Shown here one piece after another: positions 11,029 through 23,300 of a stretch of 64,000 nucleotides of DNA. Both the position numbers and the translations under genes were made by a program. The number at the start of each line of letters is the position of its first letter. Position 1 is the stretch's first letter. Location: positions 27,140,402 through 27,204,401 of the forward strand of contig NC_088301.1 in the NCBI RefSeq assembly GCF_032854445.1, written 5' to 3'. The notes below the pieces were generated by a model, which saw only the letters and a list, made by a program, of their open reading frames with translations, was not told where the DNA came from and made no database searches. The stretch comes from Liolophura sinensis. Taxonomy: Eukaryota > Mollusca > Polyplacophora > Chitonida > Chitonidae.

Positions 11029-14000
11029 GGATCTATCATCTAGAGAATGATAAGTATTCTCCCTTCTAATTAAATTTGGTCCTACTGAAGATTTTCAACA
11101 AAGTCAGACTTAATTTTGTCTTAATTTCTAGGATGAAAAAAAGAATATATATGGTTACAAAGTAGCCAATTCTGTGCCATAATGGCAGCTTTTACCGCTT
11201 TAGAACGTAGTATTACATGCAGAGCTCATTAATATTTAAAGAACTTAATCACATGTACTATCTTTTAACTGGTCAAGCTTTCGACTGATGTGTGGTTAAA
11301 TTTTGTATTAAATAACAATGCATTTGCATAAATATATGAGAAATGAGACAAAATTCAGTAGAACTCGATGGACTGAAAATCTTCAGCACGGTCTTTGTAT
11401 TCCGCTTTCATGGCTGCTTCTTTGATGACATTTGTGCTTATCTTCTCATTATCGTTTCATTAACATCACTCATTGATGTACTCCCGTTTTGTTCTAATTC
11501 CCAAATTTATGAATCTACGTTGCATTTTAATGATTGTGCCAGTGTAAATATGGTTGCACGTATGGCTTTAAGTCTTTCTGTCAAGCAGCCACGTTTCGCT
11601 TTGGGCAGTTTTGTCATGCAAATTGTGGGACACACTTCATGTAATGCAAAATCCCACTTCTCAGCTTGTATTTTCTTCAAAAGTGATAGGACTGACGGAA
11701 CATCAGCCCATCTGATAACGTGTAAATCTCGTTCTAAAGTCTAATGTCATGTTACATGAAGTTCTCATTCAAATTGTATGTAAATTATCCCTGCTTTCCT
11801 ACATGTAAATGTATCACGACAAACATTTTTCTTATTGGTTGACGAATCCAGTATTTTTCCTCCTAAGTCATATGCTGTATGGAACTGTCCACTCAATGTT
11901 TCATTGATGACTTATTAACAGTGTATACGTTCCTGAACTCCTGAAATTGAAGACCTCTCGTTTCAAGGGAGACAACCTTTGATACCAATCCCATTTCACT
12001 TATAACACCTGATAAAACCAAGTGCTGATGAAGTTTGGACCGAGTGCTGATGTAATTATGTCACAATGCGGGGTGTCCCTCTATTTTTATACAAAAAGCA
12101 TGTGGTTGCTGTTGGCTTGTTGGTGAGTGAGTTTACAGCTGTTGAAGTGTATGCCAAGTTGTTAATGGTTGTGTTATTGTGGATATGTTAATATTGTAAA
12201 GTGTGACCCACATTTTGGTCACATTTTCTGGTGCAATTCTTTCAGGCTGCTGCCAAACTGAATGTCACACTGATTGACAATAGCTGAATACTCTGCTTTT
12301 TGTGTGCTGGAAATGTGTTGATTTCATGTTGATTAAAAATGGGTAAATCATCAAAAAAGCTTTGTTCGGGCTGAGAACCTGAATGTCTTATTGATAAAAC
12401 AAACATGGCTGAATACTCAAACAGTTTTTTTTTTCAGATGCAAAACTGAATGTCAAATTAATTAAAATTGGTTGAATCCTCAGATAGCTTATTGAAAATG
12501 GCTGAATCCTTATTTCGCTTTAAATCCATATATGCCTGCTTTAAAACTGTCATAATCTTGAATAACGCACATGTACAGATGAAACCCCACAAGCGAGGCT
12601 ATTCAGACTGCTTGAAAATGGCTGAAACCTGGAACAGCTATCCCGTCTTCTGTTCTGTTTTCTGACGCAAACAAATTCAAATTAACTCTCAAAAAAACAA
12701 AAAAACAAGAGCCCAAGTGTAAAGAGACCCATATTATTCAATGTGTCATAATTTATAAGTAATGGAGTTTTTGTGAGGAGTTTTTGAAACTATTAGGCTG
12801 CAACTAATCAATTACATGTAGTTGTCAGTTTGGAAGTGAACTAGTCTGAATCACAGCAGGGTATTGCGAGCAAAATGTGAATTACATGTAGTGTGTTTGA
12901 CCGAAAATTTCGTCCATGACTGAAAAGTTACTCATTTTGCCCATTCTGAAAGTTTTATTAACCTCATGAAGGTGTTCTGAAGTTATTTTAGAAGCCAAGA
13001 TGATATCCCACTGATGAAAATGTAAGCTTCAGCATTCAGAGGAGGATTTTATTACATTTGCCTCTGAAAACATTTTTCAGAAATAGCTCTGAAAACAGCT
13101 ATTTTAGCGTAAATGTAGTATAAATGGTTTTGCATGATTTGTTTGCATGGCAAGTGTTGTGTTAAACTTTGCATAATGAGTCAGCATTTATTCACCGGTA
13201 TGGTTGATGCAGAGTATGCACAGCTCTGTTTTTCACCTGAGTAAGTGAACTGGCTGTAACACCTATAGAATACATACATGAAAGTGCATTTACATTTTAC
13301 CCAGTGTTGAAGTAGAAAACTCCACACATATGCTGAAAATGTAAATGTTGATGCGCAGTTCTTTTTTCAGTGCTGGCATGTTGCCAAAGTCTTTATGTCA
13401 CAAGCTGACAGTTGATCCTTGGTTTACTGGACATGCTTGATTTGCGAGTCACAAGTGAAAAATTGTCACCCCATCCCCTCAACCCCACCCCCACGCTGGT
13501 TATGTCCTGAGATATATGTCCAAACGGTGCATCAGCAGTGAGTTTATAAAATCTATTGTACATTTATATGTGTATATATATATATATGGTGTAATCTGCT
13601 CTTGCCATTTCAGGTACTGTTTGGTTCATGTGTAAGGCTCTTGACAATAACTTGAAATGTATGTGTTGTAGGTAACAATATAGGGTGTCTTTAGGCCGGC
13701 CCCTACTACGTCATATGTACCATCATTTTTGTTAGAAGCCATACATATAGGTTACATAATTTGTTTGCTTTAATTTAACTCCTGTTTAACTCTTTTTTTT
13801 TTATGTTATTCATCCTGGTAAATCTTCATTCTGGGTTTTGTTGATGTGAAGTTCTGTATACTTAGTGCTGATTGGTCCACGTGTGTGAGGACCTTTTGAC
13901 TGATGGGCGGATGTTCCTTTCACAAAAGTTTGACCCTCATTTGTACATGTTGATCATTTCTACAGAAAAACTGTATATAAACTCCATATTGTACGAGAAT

Positions 14001-14245
14001 GCATGTTATACTCTGATCGAACACTCATTCCCACAGCTTGTACAAAATCGTAGATTCGTTTCCATGATTTACATATTGTTTTTCTTTCCTAGGGATAGTT
14101 GACCTCCAACCAAACCCCTGAGTAAACTAATTACTTAATAATACACTTTATTAAATCCTGTTTCCTTGGTTTTAATTTGTTTTAACTTTGTGCTGGGTCA
14201 TATTGAGGTTTCATCTTGGCAATATTTTGCACATACTTTTGACAC

Positions 14246-14352
14246 AATGACCCAGGAGCCTCTCACCAATGCAATCATGTAAGTTCATGTTCAGCTCCTT
14301 CTGCAGTTGGCTTCCTCTCCAGTTGTACGTGGGAAGGTCTTGCACCAACCAC
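14246..14352 (+). mobile_element. SINE family A, 3'-truncated
   Basis: CAATGACCCAGGAGCCTCTC to TACGTGGGAAGGTCTTGC. Confidence 0.75.
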
Positions 14353-14436
14353 ACAGGTCAGTTTACCCTTATTCATCCAATCGCCACAAAACTGGATATG
14401 GATTTAACAGACGCAACAAAAATGGTAGTTTTTGAA

Positions 14437-14465
14437 TAAATACAATAGGCCATATACATTTATTT
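14437..14465. terminator. Candidate poly(A) signals of both convergent genes
   Basis: AATAAA reads on the + strand at 14,437 and on the - strand (TTTATT on +) at 14,460. The two signals are about 25 bp apart where the ROCK and WDR11 3' regions meet. Which signal is used is not known. Confidence 0.35.
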
Positions 14466-14952
14466 TATATTTATGCAACAGCTTCACTAGCTGAAACTAA
14501 AAACAGCCATTACACAGATCACATGAGGGGGGAAAAATACTGCACAATTTCCTCTGCATATTAAACAAAATAACAATGCCTAGCACCATGACACCGCTTG
14601 ATACACGTCTTACAACCATGACAGAAGACACTTCAGAATGCGACTTTTAACATTGACAAAGCCAGCTTAACCAGACTGTTTAATTGCACAAGGAAATTTA
14701 AATGAAGAATTTTGTTCAGCAATTAACTGAAACAAGCATAATCTCTTGAACTACTCTAATTTATAGTATGTTACCTCCCTTAAGTCAGCCAGCCAGCCAG
14801 CCAGTGATATGTTCCAAAATTTTCTAAATTTAACCCATATGGGTTCACAGAGCCCAGACAGCATTGTACTCTGTCTTAACAAAATGCCTCAGATATTTAC
14901 ATGTACATTGTTTCACAGCAACAAACTGAATCCACTGAAAACACAGATTTGT

Positions 14953-14957
<5 letters not shown>

Positions 14958-14993
<36 letters not shown>
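14958..14993. repeat. (TA)n microsatellite
   Basis: TA repeats within the probable WDR11 3' UTR. Confidence 0.95.
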
Positions 14994-14998
<5 letters not shown>

Positions 14999-15067
14999 TT
15001 AGTAAATGCAAGATTTATCCACGAACATTAGCACTGTACACACAACTGAAAATGACCCAAAACTGAA

Positions 15068-15262
15068 TTATGGTAGCCTAGAGGTTAATAGAGCGTCTTC
15101 TTCAATCCTGAAGAAAACTTATACGTTTGCAGGCTAGACACCCCTATTGGTATATACACACATGTAAAGTGTCTGTGCTTCAGTGAGGCAGCATGGCTAC
15201 AGTGTCTCTGCCTATTTAAGTGAGGCAGCATGGTCAGTGATAGAACCGACAGTTAGCAGACA
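15068..15262 (+). mobile_element. tRNA-like repeat family C, copy 1
   Basis: Head TAGCCTAGAGGTTAATAGAG, body GAGGCAGCATGGTCAGTGAT. Homologous to the copy at 15,428. Confidence 0.6.
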
Positions 15263-15427
15263 TGATGCATGTACCAGGACTGCAAGCTGTCTTGAAACTA
15301 CAATGGAATAGACAATGATAAACAAACATTCCAGTTTTACCCTGTAAAATGAGAAAAATGAGATGTCAATTTACAATAGAGATAATACATTAATGCACCG
15401 GTCATCAAAGTACATTAACACTGTACA

Positions 15428-15625
15428 AACTACTGTGATGGCTTAGAGGTTTGCGCATCTTCCTCTAGAGTAAGAGGCCCCAGTTTCAATTCTGGGTTGT
15501 TTCAACCAATGTTGGGAGAGGATACAACTAGTACTGGTTAGTCTTGGTATTTGTGATACAGTGTCTCTATATCAGTGAGGCAGCAGGTCAGTACTGGAAC
15601 TGACGGTTAATATCTGATACATGTG
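15428..15625 (+). mobile_element. tRNA-like repeat family C, copy 2
   Basis: Box A-like TGGCTTAGAGGTTTGCGC and box B-like AGTTTCAATTCTGG, then the body shared with copy 1 (CAGTGAGGCAGCA, AACTGACGGTTA). Probably derived from a Leu- or Ser-type tRNA. Confidence 0.65.
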
Positions 15626-15937
15626 TGACAATGATGAGAATTTCCCCAATGATAACACCTAACCTGCACAGCTTCTCGACAAGTGAACGGTGAAAATGCA
15701 TCAACATGTAAGAAAATTTCCGAACAGATAAAGTTTCATAAATGTAGCTAACTGCTAAGAGATTGGTCCCATGATCGTTAATACACTAAATGTATGGATT
15801 CATGCTTGGGAAGTCTGTACATATCACGTCAGAATCACAGAGAATATGGGAATGTGCAGGCCAAATAAAATTAAATGCTAACTTATTGAATTCATAAAAT
15901 TAAGAAACTCCATACTGATGTCATTTGCATTCAATTG

Positions 15938-16186
15938 CTCACCAATGCAGTGGCTGTTAGTTCAAGGTCACGCCGGCTTCCTCTTCGGTTGCACATGGAA
16001 TCGTGTTGACCAGTTTCCTTCCACTATAATGCTGACTGCCATCATATATAATTTATTTATTTATTTGATTGGTGTTTTACGCCGTACCCAAAAATATTTT
16101 ACTTATGCAATGGCAGTCAGTATTATGGTGGGAGGAAACCGGGCACAGCCCGGGGGAAACCCACAACCATCTGCAGGTTGCTGACA
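15938..16186. mobile_element. Inverted pair of SINE A copies
   Basis: A + copy (15,938-16,055) abuts a - copy (about 16,051-16,186) head to head at their tails. Confidence 0.82.
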
Positions 16187-16189
16187 GAC

Positions 16190-16350
16190 GTTCCACACTG
16201 GCCATTACATCAACTCTGGCCAGTGAGTTACATCCACAACAACCAGTGAGTTACATCAACACTGGCCAGTGACTTACATCAACTCTGGCCAGTGAGTTAC
16301 ATCCACAACAACCAGTGAGTTACATCAACACTGGCCAGTGAGCTACATCA
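16190..16350. repeat. 23-bp tandem repeat with 69-bp higher order
   Basis: Six to seven units related to CCAGTGAGTTACATCAACA. Every third unit is the same variant, giving a 69-bp period. Confidence 0.9.
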
Positions 16351-17197
16351 AAGGTTTAAATGAGACAATTAGATCTATAGGCTGTTGCGTTCGTCCATTG
16401 ATCATGTTTTTGTCATCATATCCCTTAACAAGTGTGTTAAATGACATTGACTATTTGCTGGATATCACAGCTATGATGAATTTGCATCTCTACTGATGGA
16501 AACCATTTTGGACTGACATGCACATTTTCATAAGTATTCAATATTGTGATAAAGCAACACAATATGAAACAGAGTTTAATGGGTTGTGTCAAAGTGGAGT
16601 TGAACTGAACTGGTCAAGTTTTGTGTGAAAAAATTAAACCTGCAAAGGGCAGACAGGCAGTCTTGCCCAGGTGTGCTGTTCGTGAAGTCAATAGATTATT
16701 ATTAATACATTTGACAGATGAATTCTCCAAGCAGACTGGCAGCCATCACAGACATGAGAAGGAGGAGAAAATTATACTTGTATGGAAATGTACCCAAACC
16801 CTACGGATGTTATCTGATAAATGGGGACACATTAAAATACATACTAGGTAATTACATTTAACCAGAGTAACACAGAGTATTAATAGGTGCGTAGTTGGTG
16901 CACAACTCACCAGCTAGGTCTAACCAAGCACAAAACAGCAGCTTGCTTCATAGATATATAATAATAATAATAATAATAACTATAAAAGTATCTCCCAACC
17001 AACACTTTTAACTTTTCTTATATCATAACCATAAAACTCTGTATAAATTCCCCCCCACGGTTGTCCATGACTAGTCACACTTGAAAATGCTCAGCGTTAC
17101 AACTACACGAAACTGTGTTGAAAAACTGTCCAAATACTCAACTCAGCATGTGTCCAGACACTGTCCAAATATACATCATGTACACATGTAGCAGATA

Positions 17198-17340
17198 TTA
17201 TCCAAAGAGAATTTCCACTTCCTTCAGAAACTGAGCGCCTTTGTCTCCAGCCAGCTCACAGTAGTATTCAGCTGCTTTCCTGTGTCGCAGATTAGTGAGG
17301 TAGCGGGCGTACTCCAGGTAAACTGCTTCAAACAGTGGTG
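17198..17340 (-). CDS. WDR11: WDR11 exon 31 (last)
   Basis: Encodes PLFEAVYLEYARYLTNLRHR, then AAEYYCELAGDKG, and ends VEILFG with TAA at 17198-17200. Acceptor TTTTTTAG. Confidence 0.95.
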
Positions 17341-20300
17341 CTAAAAAAGTGACGTAAAGATGTGCTGACAAGTCGAAAACATTGTTTCAGAGACACAGGA
17401 AAAACACTTGTGCTGACAGGTTGAAAACAGTGTTGTAGAGACATGGGGAAGAGAGTAGTGCGGATGGGTTGAAAACAGTGTTGTAGAGACACGGGGAAGA
17501 GAGTAGTGCTGACGGGCTGAAAACAGTGTTGTTGAGACATGGGGAAGAGAGTAGTGCTGACAGGTTGAAAACAGAGTTATAGAAACAGGGGGAAGAGAGT
17601 AGTACTGACAGATTGAAAACAGTGTTGTAGAGACATGGGAAAAGAGTAGTGCTGACAGATGGAAAACAGTGTTGTAGTGACATGGGAAAGAGAATAGTGC
17701 TGACAGGTTGAAAACAGTGTTTTAGAGATATGGAGAAGGGAGTAGTGCTGACGGGTTGAAAACAGTGTTGTACAGACATTAGGAAGAGAGTATTGCTGAC
17801 GAGTTGAAAACAGTGTTGTTGAGACATGGGAAGAGAGTAGTGCTGACAGATGGAAAACAGTGTTGTAGAGACATGGGGAAGAGAATAGTGCTGACGGTTG
17901 AAAACTGTTTTATAGACATGGAGAAGAGAATAGTGCTGACGGGTTGAAAACAGTGTTGTACAGACATTAGGAAGAGAGTATTGCTGACGAGATGAAAACA
18001 GTGTTGTACAGATGGTTAATACTAATTTGAAGAATTGCAACAATAGCAGCACTGTAGCAGGGAAAATACAGTAGTTGGGGAAATAAAACAAAAAAATCCA
18101 AGAAAATAAATATCCAATTACATAAGCTAAATACGTACATGTATGGGGGTAGATGGCAAAGACAAAAGAGTGCAAATGTACCCATTTACTAGTCATTACT
18201 ACCTGGTTATTTAACCACATAATTTGTCAATTAAACAGAACTGCAATGCACTGAATACTCAGTGCCAATACATCTTATTACTCCCAAACTACACTTACAA
18301 GTTTCCTCAGTCTTCTCTAACAGTCCAAACTCCATGCAGGCTTCCAGAAAGCAGACGGCTCTGTCAAAATGTCTCATCCCGTACAACATCTCCACAACCT
18401 TGAGGAACTGACCCAAGGACAACATGACCAACACAGCCTTACTCTGTGAATGTAGAATGCGGAGATCAACGATGGACTGGATGGTAAAGGCATCGATATA
18501 TGCAACAAGAATCAGAGGTGTAGCAAGGCTACAAGTGGCGTAGCCCTGCGATATATGCATGTAGAGATGTAGCAGAACTACATATAGTGTAGCAGAACTA
18601 CATGTAGTGTAGCATCCCAAAAACAAAAGTTTCAGAACCTCAAGACAATCTCGTCGGTTAACACGCTAGCGCAGCGTAATGACCCAGAAGCCTCTCACCA
18701 ATGCAGTCGCTGTGAGTTCAAGACCAGCTCATGCTGGCTTCCTCTCCGGCCATATGTGGGAAGGTCTGCCAGCAGCCTGCGGATGGTCGTGGGTTTCCTC
18801 CTGGCTCTGCTCGGTTTCCACCCACCATAATGCTGGCCGCCGTCGTATAAGTGAAATATTCTTGAGTACAACGTAAAACAGCAATCATGAAGATCTGTTG
18901 AAAACTGATAACAATTGACCCAAACATAAAGCCTTACTCTGAGGCTACATATACATTTGTGAAGTGAACGTGAGCACGCCAAGTCCAGAACATGGTAGTT
19001 TTTACCAAAACAGAAAAATCAAGTACCGTTTCAAGTTTCATGAACGTATCATGAAAACCTGGACAACAGCTGACCCAAACAAAAAAGCTTACTTCGTACC
19101 GGTGAACTAAAAATGCAAATATCCCTATTTAGTCATAATGCTTAAATCCACAAATTTTGTTCACCATTTCCACCAATTTTCATATAGACAATGTGAAAAC
19201 TGTTGAAATATTTGACCCAAACATAAAACATTACACTGGCCTACAAAACTGAACAGTCTAAAAAACCTAACAATTTGAATACAAATGCAAACATCCCAAA
19301 TTTATAATCAAAATCAGCAAATGTTCAAATTATGTTCATCATTCCAACCAAGTTTCATAAAGGTGATGTGAAAACTGAAACTAGCAGACCCAAACAAAAG
19401 CTGTTACTCAACTGACCCAATCAAAAAAGCTGACTCTGACTCTGACACCGACGGACCTTTTCTCCCACACTCAAAATACCTTGCCTTACTTCGTCACAGT
19501 GAGCTAAAAACTGGCTTCTTGTAAATAAAATGACTTCTGAAGTTAGGACAATGAACTTATAAACTTAATGCAGTGAAAAGAAACACAAACTATGTTCTAA
19601 AGCTATCAGAATTCCGCTGGTGCTCAGACTGACCTTTTGGTTGGCATGAGGCCCACACAGATGATCTGCCCACCTCTTCATCACCTCACTATATTCTGAG
19701 AACTGCAAGCTGGCCTGAGAAGACAAAATGAGCACATGAAAATTGTTATTCTGTAGTCTAACAATGCATAATGAGCTCTTGAGAACTTTTTATGTGATCT
19801 GACCACAAAACTATCTGCACAAGAGAACTGTTATTCTTTGTCTTAACAGCACAAAGTCTGTACCATTACATGAGAACTATTATTCTGTGTCAAAAACAGC
19901 ACAAAGTCTGTACTGCTACATGAGAACAGTTATTCTGTGTCAAAAACAGCACAAAGTCTTTACTGCTACATGAGAACAGTTATTCTGTGTCAAAAACAGC
20001 AGAAAGTCTTTACTGCTACATGAGAACAGTTATTTTGTGTAAAAAAAAACAGGACAAAGTCTGTACAGCTACATGAGAACAGTTATTCTGTGTGAAGAAC
20101 AGCACCAAATCTCTACTGCTACAGGAGAATAGTTAATGTGTGCATTAACAGCACAAAGTCTATATCGTTACATGAGAATAGTTATTCTGTGTCAAAAACA
20201 GCACAAAATCTGTACTGCTACATGAGAACAGTTATTCTGTGTCAAAAACAGCAGAAAGTCTTTACTGCTACATGAGAACTATTATTCTGTGTCAAAAACA

Positions 20301-23300
20301 GCACAAAGTCTGTACTGCTACATGAGAACAGTTATTCTGTGTGAAGAACAGCACCAAATCTGTACTGCTACAGGAGAACCGTTAATGTGTGCATTAACAG
20401 CACAAAGTCTGTACCGTTACATGAGAACAGTTATTTTGTGTCTTAACAGCACAAAATTTGTACCGCTACATGAGAACTTTTATTCTGTGGCCTGACAACA
20501 CAACTGTCAATAAAGAAGAGCTGCTATTCTGTGATCTGACAATACAAAACCCTCTAGCCTAGTCGGCATTGTAAACTACATTACCTTAGCGAGCCAGGCT
20601 GCCTGATGCCAGACCCCATAAGTCTGGAGATAGCGACAGGCATCTAGTCCCTTGTCTATCAGACACAGCAACTGGACGCCCTCTGCAACAGGAATAGGCC
20701 ATGTTTACGTTTTACAATAAAGAACACTTAAATGTTAGATAGAGACTGACTAGTGCAGAAGGATATTTCACATGTAAAGTGACAATAAGTTAAATGAGTG
20801 GAGGAAAGCAGGGTGCCTGGAGCAAACCATGGACCTTTGGCAAGTAACTGAAACACTTTTGTAAGAACGTACAGATTTTCACTGGAAGAATAAACTCAAT
20901 GTGTATGCCACTACCTTGGTTATGGCCTAATGATTTGAACTGAACTGGAAATGGGACAGTGTTTATTAGTAGAAATTTACCAGAGAGGCGACCATTAGCG
21001 ATGAGGTTGGTGGCGACCAGTTTGATAGTGCTCTGCGAGGCTCCTGATGAACGAATACTGGCGACCAGGCAGGCTCTGTAAACAGAAAAGTCCACAAAGC
21101 ATAAGAGAGTATTTCAAAAGCAGGATCATACCATACAACATAGGGAGTTCTCTTGAACTGTCTTACTCAGAATCTAGAGTAGCTATATTCGAAATAAAAT
21201 TTCATCTGTCATGAAATTATTCATTTTGCCTTTAGAGAGTTCTGTGGATCATACAAAAGTTCTTTCAGTTTTTTTCGTTCAACCGCAGGATAATATTCTA
21301 CAGGTTTAATGTAAGTTTCAGCAGAAAACATAATGTTTTTTACCCTTTTTTTGTCTCTATTTGATTTTCTCAGGCTGATACCAGACCCGTCTGCTATGCC
21401 TCTTCAAGACATATCAAACATTTGAAAACAGTAAGCCATTAACATTGCTTGGAAAAACTGTGCAGTTTCACTTCGGCGTTACAATAAAAAACGTTATCCT
21501 CAAAAGATGACATTAATATAACCTGAGCTGCACATCAGTGAGTTCAGGCATTAAGGAGTGCCATACAAAATTCAGTCAACTGCCTTAGACTAGGCATATG
21601 CATGGTAGTGACACTATGATGTAGCGCAGCATCTTTATGGCAGAAAGGATATGATTTGGTTATATTTATAAAGGATATACGACGAGTGACCCATTATATC
21701 AGTTTCATTATTAAACGGTGGCGAGGAACACAGGAAAATTACATCACGAGTTTAAATAAATTTGATATAATGGGTCATGAATTGATGTAATTTGTTGCTC
21801 GCCAAAGGCTCAGAACAAATGAAAATTAGATCACGAGTTTAATAAATCTGATATAATGGATCAAGAATTGCATATCCTATTTATCCCATAAACTATTCTG
21901 AATGGATTTAGGTGGTTAATAGAGAAGATAACGTTTGTTTGTTTTGACAAGTATGTAAATGAGATGCGTATTGATATTGATATATGTGAAACGGTTGGAG
22001 CCGAACCACACATTTAACTACACAGCAGTTTTTGAAAACATTGAAGAAGTCCATGATTTCTGGGAACAGAAAACATACCACAGTCCTTTAGTGTGCTATA
22101 AAATGACGTGCTTTGATTTTTTTTTCTCAAAAATGTCGGCATTCATAACTGTTCATTTATGGAAACATTTGGCTCCAAAATTGTAACCTAAATATAGGTC
22201 GTATCTCAATGACGTCACGTGATGACATTTAGGGTGCGCGAAGTGGTGATGTTGAAATCATACTAAACAGAATATTTAAATTTACGCTTTTAATGTGAAT
22301 AATTCACTCAAAACTTATTTGCTGATCTTACTAACCACCACGGAGCTTGGAGAATGCATCAAAACAGTGCCAAACAATCAAGAATATTTTACTCATATGA
22401 CAGGGGTTAGTTTTATGGCTAGAGAATCTCACCAATGCGGTCGCTGTGAGTTCAAGTCTAGCTTCCTCTCCAGCTGTATGTGGGAAGGTCTGACAGCAAC
22501 CTGTGGATGGTCCTGGGTTGCCTCCCACCACAACGCTGGCCATCATGGTATAAATGAAATATTCTTGAGTATGGTGTGAAACATCAATCAAACAAATAAA
22601 TATGGATGCAGAAAACCACTGACCTTTGGCAAGTCTCTGACAAAACTTTGCCCTGTGTGACGTACAGAGGTGCACAATATATTGGTGGAAGATAGCTGGG
22701 CTTCAACAAACGGAAGACTAGCAAAGGCTGGGTCACACGAGTGTCGTCAACTGATTGTTTTCACTGCGCCTCTACTGATTCATTGAGAATCTACAAATTC
22801 CCCGTTCAAGGTTAGGATTGAACTCACACTTCACTAATCATACATCAATACACATTTGGTTCAGGACAACCTAGTTACACACAGACATGGTTTCCCAATC
22901 ATATCAAGGCGTATTCCTATGCACACTTACAAAAGCGAGTCGACATAGTAGCTGTCATTCTCAGACTCCGTCTCTAACAGCAGCTGTACAGCACGGTCGG
23001 TCTGACCCAGAAGAATGTAGTTCTCTGCGCACTTCTTGGTGTGTTCATACGTCGCTCGTTTACTGTCGTGTAGGGCCACGCGATCCAACTGATACTTCTG
23101 ATAATGACAGCAATATACATCCTGATGAAATCTTCAAATACAACATAACAGCTAAACACACTTTACAAAGTACAAGTCATGACAAAACTAACCAGTAACT
23201 TGCCTGTGGTATATGTTTAACAATTTTACGCACTCGGAGGATAAGTCCCCTAATTCTTCTAATTTTTGGGATACCTGGTCTGCTCTTTTCAGCCAATATA

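Larger units (their letters stand above)
10796..14400 (+). other. Probable ROCK 3' UTR and convergent intergenic space
   Basis: No conserved coding potential in 3.6 kb. It holds a (TA)n tract, several ATTAAA hexamers and an AATAAA at 14,437, any of which could end the ROCK transcript. The 133-codon open frame at 11,343 resembles no family I know. Confidence 0.4.
14440..17197 (-). other. WDR11: Probable WDR11 3' UTR
   Basis: Extends from the WDR11 stop to the candidate minus-strand AATAAA. No coding potential was seen. It contains two tRNA-like repeats, a SINE inverted pair, a 23-bp tandem repeat and simple repeats. Confidence 0.35.

Noticed and set aside
11343-11744. 133-codon open frame in the ROCK 3' region
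   Set aside because: No recognisable domain, no splice context, and composition like the surrounding non-coding sequence.
17387-18220. 277-codon open frame on the minus strand
   Set aside because: 48-bp repeat array within the last WDR11 intron, with no conserved domain.
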